DNA of 64,000 nucleotides from assembly GCF_036345995.1 (NCBI RefSeq), contig NZ_CP107796.1, positions 2,480,001 to 2,544,000 on the forward strand, read 5' to 3'. Positions 52,758 through 64,000 of this stretch are shown here, in pieces. Each line of letters opens with the position of its first letter. Position 1 is the first letter of the stretch. The notes under the pieces were generated by a model. That model worked only from the letters and a program-made list of their open reading frames with translations, did not search any database and was not told the DNA's origin. A program made the position numbers and the translations under genes. The stretch comes from Streptomyces sp. NBC_00557. GTDB lineage: Bacteria; Actinomycetota; Actinomycetes; Streptomycetales; Streptomycetaceae.

Positions 52758-54272
52758 TCAGCCCTCGCTCACGCCCAGCTTCTGCAGGATCAGTTCCTTC
52801 ACGCGGGCCGCGTCGGCCTGGCCCCGCGTCGCCTTCATGACCGCGCCGACCAGGGCGCCGGCCGCGGCCACCTTGCCGCCGCGGATCTTGTCGGCGACGG
52901 CCGGGTTGCCGGCGATGGCCTCGTCGACGGCGGCGGTCAGCGCGCCCTCGTCGGAGACGACCTTCAGGCCGCGCTTGTCGACGACCTCGTCCGGGGTGCC
53001 CTCGCCCGCGAGGACGCCCTCGATGACCTGCCGGGCCAGCTTGTCGTTCAGGTCGCCCTTCGCGACCAGCTCGGCGACCCGGGCGACCTGCGCCGGGGTG
53101 ATCGGCAGCTCGTCCAGCGCCTTGCCGGACTCGTTGGCGCTGCGCGCCAGTTCGCCCATCCACCACTTGCGGGCGGAGGCGGCGTCGGCGCCGGCCTCGA
53201 TCGTGGCGACGATCGGGTCCAGCGCTCCCGCGTTGAGGATCGCCTGCATGTCGGTGCCGGAGACGCCCCACTCCTCGCGCAGCCGGTTGCGGCGCACCAG
53301 GGGCAGCTCGGGCAGGGCCGCGCGGATCTCCTCGACCCACTCGCGCGAGGGCGCGACCGGGACCAGGTCGGGCTCCGGGAAGTACCGGTAGTCCTCGGCC
53401 TCCTCCTTCGTACGGCCGGAGGTGGTGGAGCCGGTGTCCTCGTGGAAGTGGCGGGTCTCCTGCACGACCGTGCCGCCGCCGTTCAGCACGGCGGCGTGGC
53501 GCATGACCTCGAAGCGCACCGCGCGCTCCACCGAGCGCAGCGAGTTGACGTTCTTGGTCTCCGAGCGGGTGCCGAACTTGTCGGCGCCCTTGGGCATCAG
53601 CGACAGGTTCACGTCGCAGCGCATCTGGCCCATCTCCATGCGGGCCTCGGACACGCCGAGGGCACGGATGACCTCGCGCAGCTCACGGACGTACGCCTTG
53701 GCGACCTCGGGGGCGCGCTCGCCGGCCCCGGTGATCGGCTTGGTGACGATCTCGATGAGCGGAATGCCCGCGCGGTTGTAGTCCAGCAGCGAGTGCGAGG
53801 CGCCGTGGATACGGCCGGTCGCGCCGCCCACGTGGGTGGACTTGCCGGTGTCCTCCTCCATGTGGGCGCGCTCGATCTCCACGCGGAAGGTCTCGCCGTC
53901 CTCCAGCTGCACGTCGAGGTAGCCGTTGAAGGCGATCGGCTCGTCGTACTGGGAGGTCTGGAAGTTCTTCGGCATGTCCGGATAGAAGTAGTTCTTCCGG
54001 GCGAAGCGGCACCACTCGGCGATCTCGCAGTTCAGCGCGAGACCGATCTTGATCGCCGACTCGACGCCGGTCTTGTTCACGACCGGGAGCGCGCCGGGCA
54101 GGCCGAGGCAGGTGGGGCAGGTCTGGGTGTTCGGCTCGGCGCCGAGCGCGGTCGAACAGCCGCAGAACATCTTGGTCTTGGTGCCGAGTTCGACATGGAC
54201 CTCGAGGCCCATGACGGGGTCGTACGACGCCAGCGCGTCCTCGTACGACACCAGGTCGGTCGTGGTGGTCAC
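52758..54272 (-). CDS. gatB: Aspartyl/glutamyl-tRNA amidotransferase subunit B
   Basis: A 504-residue subunit that binds misacylated tRNA and phosphorylates the side-chain carboxylate. [19 protein letters not shown] and [19 protein letters not shown] carry the zinc-binding Cys pairs; [16 protein letters not shown] and LRALG-like [24 protein letters not shown] are standard. The C-terminal YqeY-like tail (about 410-504) is present. ATG 54272 starts 16 bases after the small ORF stop. Confidence 0.97.
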   Translation of the reverse strand: MTTTTDLVSYEDALASYDPVMGLEVHVELGTKTKMFCGCSTALGAEPNTQTCPTCLGLPGALPVVNKTGVESAIKIGLALNCEIAEWCRFARKNYFYPDMPKNFQTSQYDEPIAFNGYLDVQLEDGETFRVEIERAHMEEDTGKSTHVGGATGRIHGASHSLLDYNRAGIPLIEIVTKPITGAGERAPEVAKAYVRELREVIRALGVSEARMEMGQMRCDVNLSLMPKGADKFGTRSETKNVNSLRSVERAVRFEVMRHAAVLNGGGTVVQETRHFHEDTGSTTSGRTKEEAEDYRYFPEPDLVPVAPSREWVEEIRAALPELPLVRRNRLREEWGVSGTDMQAILNAGALDPIVATIEAGADAASARKWWMGELARSANESGKALDELPITPAQVARVAELVAKGDLNDKLARQVIEGVLAGEGTPDEVVDKRGLKVVSDEGALTAAVDEAIAGNPAVADKIRGGKVAAAGALVGAVMKATRGQADAARVKELILQKLGVSEG

Positions 54273-54288
54273 GGTGAAAACTTCCCTC

Positions 54289-54524
54289 TCAGCCCAGCAG
54301 GACGTCGTCGTCGCCCAGCCGCTTCAGCTCGCGGCAGAGGATCGCGAGACCGGTCACGATCGCCACGGCGGAGACCGTGGCGTCGATCAGCCGCAGCGTG
54401 TCGTGCTCGGCGCGGGCCTTCTTGATCTGCTTGGCGACACCGATCGCGCCGAACGCGGTGGTGGCCATGGACAGGTACGTACCGGACTTGGACTTCTTGA
54501 AGTCCTTGGCCTTCGACAGCTTGC

Positions 54525-54528
<4 letters not shown>
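54289..54528 (-). CDS. Small protein embedded between gatA and gatB
   Basis: A 79-residue protein: basic start ([15 protein letters not shown]), a hydrophobic-leaning segment [20 protein letters not shown] and a helix with [18 protein letters not shown], ending [15 protein letters not shown] 54528 overlaps the gatA stop as GTGA, with GGAGGAGG upstream, so it is translated with the amidotransferase subunits. No function is known to me. It may be a membrane-proximal partner or an unrelated passenger of the operon. Confidence 0.8.
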
Positions 54529-56024
<1,496 letters not shown>

Positions 56025-56029
56025 GGCGG

Positions 56030-56326
56030 TCACTCCTCCCCCAGGATCTGCGGCACCTTGAAACGCTGCTGCTCCTGGGCGGGGGCGCCGGAGAGCGCCT
56101 GCTCGGGGGTGAGCGAGGGACGGACCTCGTCCGGGCGCATGACGTTCGTCAGCGGGAGCGGGTGCGAGGTCGGCGGTACGTCTTGGTCGGCGACCTCGCT
56201 GACGCGGGCGACCGCGCCGATGATGTCGTCCAGCTGTCCCGCGAAGTGGTCGAGTTCTTCGGGCTTCAGCTCCAGACGCGCCAGCCGGGCGAGGTGGGCG
56301 ACCTCCTCGCGCGTGATGCCAGGCAT
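56030..56326 (-). CDS. gatC: Aspartyl/glutamyl-tRNA amidotransferase subunit C
   Basis: A 98-residue linker subunit with the GatC pattern [29 protein letters not shown] and the C-terminal [19 protein letters not shown] 56326 follows AGAGGAT. First gene of gatC-gatA-small ORF-gatB, which makes Gln-tRNA(Gln) and/or Asn-tRNA(Asn). Promoter elements upstream (TAGGAT near 56369-56374, minus strand) are only suggestive. Confidence 0.97.
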   Translation of the reverse strand: MPGITREEVAHLARLARLELKPEELDHFAGQLDDIIGAVARVSEVADQDVPPTSHPLPLTNVMRPDEVRPSLTPEQALSGAPAQEQQRFKVPQILGEE

Positions 56327-56452
56327 GCAGCGATCCTCTGGGGTGAGTGTGTGTGGTTTGGGCTCAATCCTATGGGGCGGGCTGGGGTGGCCGTGAAACG
56401 GTTTCCCCGGTCCCGCCCGTCAGCTCCGGCGTGCCGGCCCGGTCCCGCCCCG

Positions 56453-56947
56453 TCAGCTCCGGCGCGTCGCCCAGGCTTCGCTGTGCAGGAAGTGGTTGTC
56501 GTACAGGTCCTGGACCTCCAGGATGCTCTCCGGAGTCGCCTCGCCCAGGCGGATGCGCTGCAGGTGCCGGAAGTACTCGAAGCGCTCGACGCCGGGGGTG
56601 ATGACGATGAGCAGGTCGGCGTCGGCCCCCGGTACGGCCGCGAAGGCATGCGGCTTGCCGGGCGGGACGATGACGAGGTCGCCGGCCCCGGCGGTGACGA
56701 CGTCCTCGCCGGAGAGGATGTCGGCGGCGCCGTCGAGCAGGAAGAACATCTCGGCGGAGTTGTCGTGCCAGTGCGGCTTGGCGCCGTCCGCGCCGGCCCT
56801 GAGGGTGACGCGCTGGGTGGACAGGGCGCCGCCGGTGGCACTGCTGTCGGCCAGCAGGCGGATGGTGGTGGGCGCGGCGCCGACGACTTCGGCCTCGGCC
56901 TCCCGGACGATCACGGAGTCTTCGAACTTCGGCACGAACAGTGACAT
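56453..56947 (-). CDS. Cupin-domain protein
   Basis: A 164-residue single-cupin protein. Cupin motif 1 is PHWHDNSAEMFFLLDGAADI, with two His and Glu metal ligands; motif 2 is VPPGKPHAFAAVPG with the third His. Such proteins may be dioxygenases, isomerases or binding proteins. ATG 56947. The last codons and stop lie in a duplicated 24-bp stretch (copies at 56408 and 56440). No operon partner. Confidence 0.88.
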   Translation of the reverse strand: MSLFVPKFEDSVIVREAEAEVVGAAPTTIRLLADSSATGGALSTQRVTLRAGADGAKPHWHDNSAEMFFLLDGAADILSGEDVVTAGAGDLVIVPPGKPHAFAAVPGADADLLIVITPGVERFEYFRHLQRIRLGEATPESILEVQDLYDNHFLHSEAWATRRS

Positions 56948-57078
56948 GGCTGGGGTCCCCCTTGAGCCCTCGAGTACCGGCCGGACCCCGACGAGTCCGC
57001 CGCCGATCAGTACAACGATCAAAGGGGCGGGACGCATCCCGGACACGACGCCGACGGCGCCGAGCCGCGGTGGGAGGA

Positions 57079-59367
57079 CTACTCGGCGGCGGGCAACGCG
57101 GCCCGCGGCCGCTGCCATCCCCGGGAACCCCGCGCCCGCAGCCACGCCGTCGTCTCGTCCGGCGGCATCGCCGCGGCGACCAGCCAGCCCTGCACGGCGT
57201 CGCACCTCAGGTCCCGCAGCCGCTCCCACGTCTCGTCGTCCTCCACCCCTTCGGCGACGACGAGAAGCCCCAGCGAGTGCGCCAGGTCCACGGTGCACCG
57301 CACGATCTCCGCGTCCTCGGCGTCGACCGCGAGCCGCGCCACGAACGACCGGTCGATCTTCAGCTCGCTCACCGGCAGCCGCCGCAGATGCACCAGCGAC
57401 GAGTACCCGGTGCCGAAGTCGTCCAGGGACATCTTCACGCCGTGCCCGGTCAGCGCGGCCAGGGTGTCGGCGGCCCGCTGCGGGTCCTCCAGCAGCACAT
57501 GCTCGGTGATCTCCAGCTGCAGGGCCCCCGCGGGCACCCCGTGCCGGGCCAGCCGCGCGGCGACCGAGCCCGCGAACCCGGGCGTGTGGACGTCGCGCGG
57601 GGAGACGTTGACGGCGACCGGGACCCGCAGCCCCTGCGCGCGCCACTGGGCGACCTGCCCGAGCGCGGTCTCCAGCACGTACTCGGTGAGATGGGGCATC
57701 AGCCCGGAGGACTCGGCGATCGCGATGAACTCGTCCGGCGGAACCTTCCCGCGCTCGGGGTGCACCCAGCGGACCAGCGCCTCCAGGCCGGCGACCTGTC
57801 CGTCGAAGCGGACCTTGGGCTGGTAGTGCAGCTGCACCTCGTGCGCGTCCAGCGCCCGGCGCAGGTCCCCGAGGAGGCCGAGCCGGTCCGGGGTGTTGGA
57901 GTCCCGCTTGGACTCGTACACCTCGACGCCGGTACGGTCCCTCTTCGCCTGGTACATCGCCACGTCGGCGCGGCGCAGCAGCCCTTCGGCGTCCAGCGCG
58001 TGGTCGGGGAAGACGGCGACGCCGGCGCTGGCCTCCAGGACGAGCGTGAGCCCGTCGAGGTCCAGCGGCGAGCTGAGCGCGGCGACCAGGCCGCGGGCGA
58101 TGCGGGTGGCGGAGGTCGTGGAGTCGGCGACGGGCAGTAACACCGCGAACTCGTCCCCGCCGAGCCGCGCGGCCTCCGCTCCGCGGGGCAGGGCGAGCCG
58201 CAGCCGGTCGGCGATCTGGAGCAGCAGCCGGTCACCGGCGAGATGACCGAGGGTGTCGTTCACCGACCGGAAACGGTCGAGGTCGATCAGCATGAGCGCG
58301 GAGCGAGCATCGATGCGTTCGGCGTCGTCGAGGGCCGTCCAGATCCGCTCCAGCAGCCACTGCCGGTTGGGCAGCCCGGTGAGCGGGTCGCGCAGCTGCT
58401 CCTCGGCACGCGCGCGTGCGATCCACAGCGTGGAGTCCAGGGCGATGAGGGGGATGGCGAACAGCGGGAGCAGGATCGGCTGGGCGACGGCGACGACGCA
58501 CAGCAGCGGTGCGATGCCGAGCAGCGCGACGGCGACGAGGCCGTGTCTGACCACGGCGGTGCGGGCCACGGTGGGCATTCTGCCGCCGGGCGGGGCGTGC
58601 AGGTACCACTGCAGGCCGCGGCTGACCGCGAGGTAGACGCCCGCGGCGAGGGCGATCTCGAGCGCGGCGGCGACGCTCCAGCCGTCCGGCCGCCAGGGCG
58701 TCTCGACGCTCGGGACGCGGCCGAACGCGCGGAGCAGCAGCGCGCCGGCGCCGATGCCGAGGATGTCCACCGCGCCGTGCAGCACTCCTTGCCGCCAGCG
58801 GTGGCGGCGGGCGATGCCGACCAGGACGACGACGGTGAGGCTGACCATGCCGGCGGGCACCCAGCCGTACAGCAGCAGCACGGCGAGGGTGAGGGCGGCA
58901 CCGGAGCCGGTGCCGCCCCACCAGCGGGCGCGGCCCAGCATGACGAGGTGGCCGACGATGACACCGGTGAGCAGGGCCAGCGACCAGCCGGCGGTGCCGC
59001 TCGGGAAGAGGGCGTGGTGGCCGGTGAAGGCGCGGTAGAAACCGGCGCCGAGGACGAGCGCGGCGGCGGCCGTGACGGCCGCGGGCAGGGTGGGCCAGGA
59101 CAGGCGGCGTCCGGGCGCGGCACCGCTCAGGCCGGGGGCGGGCTCGAGGGCCACGGGTATCGGCGGGTGGATGTCGGCGGCGGCGACCGGCCGGGCCGTA
59201 CGGGCCTGGCCGGGGGTGCGTCCGTGGGTCCGCGGTGTCCACCGGGTCCCTGTCGTCCACCGGGCTCCCGCCCACCGGGTGCCCGTCCATCGGGTCGTCC
59301 GCCCTGTGCCCGCGCGACGGCGCAGGCGCAGCCGTGAGTCAGGGGCGACGCTCTCGGTCGGTTCCAT
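57079..59367 (-). CDS. rmdB: GGDEF-EAL c-di-GMP phosphodiesterase RmdB-like, contains a TTA codon
   Basis: A 762-residue protein: Arg/Thr-rich N-terminus (1-100), about six TM helices (about 100-285), GGDEF (about 300-470, intact LGGDEF at 403-407) and EAL (about 500-750) with EAL at 529-531, AVNVSPRD, LEITEH, SLDDFGTGYSSL and VAEGVE all intact. Intact EAL supports hydrolysis of c-di-GMP; the family name comes from the S. coelicolor gene adjacent to ligA. Codon 410, just after GGDEF, is TTA (58140-58138), so synthesis may depend on the bldA tRNA. ATG 59367 follows GAGAGGGACGGGA. Confidence 0.93.
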   Translation of the reverse strand: MEPTESVAPDSRLRLRRRAGTGRTTRWTGTRWAGARWTTGTRWTPRTHGRTPGQARTARPVAAADIHPPIPVALEPAPGLSGAAPGRRLSWPTLPAAVTAAAALVLGAGFYRAFTGHHALFPSGTAGWSLALLTGVIVGHLVMLGRARWWGGTGSGAALTLAVLLLYGWVPAGMVSLTVVVLVGIARRHRWRQGVLHGAVDILGIGAGALLLRAFGRVPSVETPWRPDGWSVAAALEIALAAGVYLAVSRGLQWYLHAPPGGRMPTVARTAVVRHGLVAVALLGIAPLLCVVAVAQPILLPLFAIPLIALDSTLWIARARAEEQLRDPLTGLPNRQWLLERIWTALDDAERIDARSALMLIDLDRFRSVNDTLGHLAGDRLLLQIADRLRLALPRGAEAARLGGDEFAVLLPVADSTTSATRIARGLVAALSSPLDLDGLTLVLEASAGVAVFPDHALDAEGLLRRADVAMYQAKRDRTGVEVYESKRDSNTPDRLGLLGDLRRALDAHEVQLHYQPKVRFDGQVAGLEALVRWVHPERGKVPPDEFIAIAESSGLMPHLTEYVLETALGQVAQWRAQGLRVPVAVNVSPRDVHTPGFAGSVAARLARHGVPAGALQLEITEHVLLEDPQRAADTLAALTGHGVKMSLDDFGTGYSSLVHLRRLPVSELKIDRSFVARLAVDAEDAEIVRCTVDLAHSLGLLVVAEGVEDDETWERLRDLRCDAVQGWLVAAAMPPDETTAWLRARGSRGWQRPRAALPAAE

Positions 59368-59578
59368 TCCCGTCCCTCTCACAGCCGGCGGTGCCCACGC
59401 CACGCGGCCCGATGTCCGACAGCCATCAGCAGCTCCGCGTTGAAGAACCCTTCCCCGCACGCCGGAAGCGCACGGGGATGCCCCAACCGCAGCCGGGCAC
59501 GGCAGGTGCACATCTCAACAGTAGGCCGCGGAAGGCTTCCACGGGCACCGGTCGTCGACGGTCGCCCGAAAGCGCCCG

Positions 59579-59618
59579 GGCCACCCGTATGCAACTGATA
59601 TGCGCCGATCGGGTGGCC
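59579..59618 (-). terminator. Possible hairpin downstream of ligA
   Basis: GGCCACCCG (59579-59587) and CGGGTGGCC (59610-59618) form a perfect 9-bp stem but with a 22-base loop. It lies 9 bases after the ligA stop. The remaining 210 bases up to rmdB hold no gene. Confidence 0.45.
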
Positions 59619-59626
59619 TTCAACCG

Positions 59627-62844
<3,218 letters not shown>

Positions 62845-62893
62845 CCCGGCAGCGTATGCCGAACACCGGCGCCCCTCCCCACCCGCAGCGAGA

Positions 62894-63583
62894 TCACCGT
62901 CCCGGCCGTACCGTCAGGTCGTTGACCTCCGCGTCCCTGGGGAGGTCCAGGGACATGAGGATCGTCGTGGCGACCGACTCGGGGTCGATCCACCGGGAGG
63001 CGTCGTACTCCTTGCCCTCCTGCCGGTGGACCTTGGCCTGCATGGGGCTCGCCGTGCGGCCGGGGTAGACGGAGGTGACCCGGACGCCGTTCGCGTGCTC
63101 CTCGTGGCGCAGGGAGTCGGCGAGGGCCTTCAGGCCGTGCTTGGAGGCGGCGTACGCGGACCAGCCGGCGTGGGCGTTCAGGCCGGCGCCGGAGTTGACG
63201 AAGATCACATGGCCGCGGGCCGCGCGGAGCTGGGGCAGGAAGTGCCGGGTCAGCTCGGCGGGGGCGATCAGGTTGACGTTGAGCTGGTGGTGCCAGGACC
63301 TGGTGGTCAGCTCGCCGACCTCGCCCAGGTCGACGACGCCGGCGATGTGCAGCAGGGAGTCCACCCGGTCCGGCAGGCTCTGGTGGGAGAACGCCCAGGA
63401 GAGCCGGTCCGGGTCGGCCAGGTCGCCCACCAGCGTGCGCGCGCCGGGGAACTCGGCCGCCAGTTCCTTCGCGCGGCCCGCGTCACGCGCGTGCAGCACG
63501 AGATCCTCCCCGCGCGCGTGCAGACGGCGGGCGACGGCCGCGCCGATGCCGGAACCGGCCCCGGTGATCACATGAGTAGCCAT
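62894..63583 (-). CDS. Short-chain dehydrogenase/reductase
   Basis: A 229-residue SDR. Cofactor motif TGAGSGIGAAVARRL, DLADPDRL, HIAGVVDLG, catalytic Ser in FVNSGAGL and YAASK for Tyr/Lys, then SVYPGRTASPM. An unusual HIAG replaces the usual NNAG. Starts at 63583 and 63592 (both ATG) are possible; neither has a strong ribosome site. Substrate unknown; it lies 49 bases upstream of the MetE-like gene. Confidence 0.9.
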   Translation of the reverse strand: MATHVITGAGSGIGAAVARRLHARGEDLVLHARDAGRAKELAAEFPGARTLVGDLADPDRLSWAFSHQSLPDRVDSLLHIAGVVDLGEVGELTTRSWHHQLNVNLIAPAELTRHFLPQLRAARGHVIFVNSGAGLNAHAGWSAYAASKHGLKALADSLRHEEHANGVRVTSVYPGRTASPMQAKVHRQEGKEYDASRWIDPESVATTILMSLDLPRDAEVNDLTVRPGR

Positions 63584-63599
63584 GCCCGCCATGCTCGCA

Positions 63600-64000
63600 T
63601 CACTGCACGCCGAACTGCTCCTCCAGGTAGGCCAGCGCCCCGACCGGCTCCTCCGCGAAGAACACCAGCTCGGACAGCGGACGGGGCAGGAAGCCCTCGT
63701 CCTCCATGCGGCGGAACTGCTGCTTGAGGCCGTCGTAGAAGCCCGCCGTGTTCAGCAGGACGACCGGCTTGCCGGTGCGGCCGTGCTTCTTCAGCTCCAG
63801 GATCTCGGTGGCCTCGTCCAGGGTGCCGGTCCCGCCCACCATGATCACCACGGCGTCGGCCTTCTCCAGCAGCAGCCTCTTGCGCTCGGCGAGGTCCGCG
63901 GCGACGATCATCTCGTCGGCGCCGGGCCGCGCCTTGTTGGCGAGGAACTCCACCGAGACGCCCAGCAGCCTGCCGCCCGCGTCCTGCACCCCGTCCGCGA
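63600..64000 (-). CDS. LOG-family (TIGR00730-type) Rossmann protein, C-terminal part (cut by window edge)
   Basis: About 133 residues are visible and the frame continues past the right edge. The conserved LOG core reads VGGTGTLDEATEILE, where the family usually has PGGxGTxxE; the first Pro is replaced by Val. LLNTAGFYDGLKQQFRRMEDEGF matches the following helix. LOG proteins hydrolyse nucleotide 5'-monophosphates such as cytokinin ribotides. The upstream AVADGVQDAGG stretch shows the start lies outside the window. Confidence 0.85.
   Translation of the reverse strand, partial: ADGVQDAGGRLLGVSVEFLANKARPGADEMIVAADLAERKRLLLEKADAVVIMVGGTGTLDEATEILELKKHGRTGKPVVLLNTAGFYDGLKQQFRRMEDEGFLPRPLSELVFFAEEPVGALAYLEEQFGVQ

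Overview
The window is chromosomal DNA from a Streptomyces-type actinomycete. It is very GC-rich (about 72% by eye), third codon positions are strongly G/C, GTG starts are common, TTA codons are rare, and several genes look leaderless. Gene content and order resemble the ilvB-leuB-cimA / gatCAB-ligA part of Streptomyces core chromosomes, and about 50 protein genes can be read. I see no tRNA, rRNA, CRISPR array, insertion sequence or phage element.

Layout. Bases 1-9400: a FUSC-type membrane protein (cut by the left edge) diverges from a MarR regulator. Then come a secreted Gly-rich membrane protein, a divergent GH3 / GH30 glycosidase pair, a lipoprotein, a GPP34 protein, a tandem-repeat block (8571-9003) and a VOC protein. 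Bases 9400-16800: cimA behind a probable attenuator, then a five-gene operon ureAB - ureC-like - agmatine deiminase - TetR - MHS transporter behind a perfect palindrome. Bases 16800-19805: a decayed stretch and a three-gene operon (TTA-containing membrane protein - KamA radical-SAM aminomutase - tiny membrane protein). Bases 19900-38500: branched-chain amino acid and serine biosynthesis (ilvE, leuB, serA, ilvC, ilvN, ilvB with its leader-peptide attenuator). Interleaved with these are an AAC(2')-I-like acetyltransferase, the proline catabolism pair with its divergent PucR regulator, a MocR/MFS pair and a TetR/MFS pair. Bases 38500-52500: a large GGDEF-EAL protein with a degenerate EAL domain, a D-2-hydroxyacid dehydrogenase, an aldo/keto reductase, a PQQ-type sugar dehydrogenase, a LuxR/AAA regulator carrying a one-base frameshift and preceded by four exact 21-bp repeats, and an MMPL/GNAT pair. 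Bases 52700-64000: gatC-gatA-small ORF-gatB, a cupin protein, an intact GGDEF-EAL protein (rmdB) with a TTA codon, ligA, a MetE-like protein, an SDR and a LOG-family protein cut by the right edge.

How the genes fit together. CimA supplies 2-ketobutyrate precursors, IlvBNC make the keto acids, LeuB acts in the leucine branch and IlvE transaminates the products. ilvB, and probably cimA, carry transcription attenuators. Proline dehydrogenase and P5C dehydrogenase convert proline to glutamate, probably under the adjacent PucR regulator. Two c-di-GMP proteins differ in state: one keeps GGDEF but has lost EAL motifs, the other keeps both and contains a TTA codon, a possible bldA link. The most novel-looking units are the urease-like/agmatine deiminase operon, the TTA-containing KamA operon, the 21-bp repeat array and the 8.6-9.0 kb tandem repeat.
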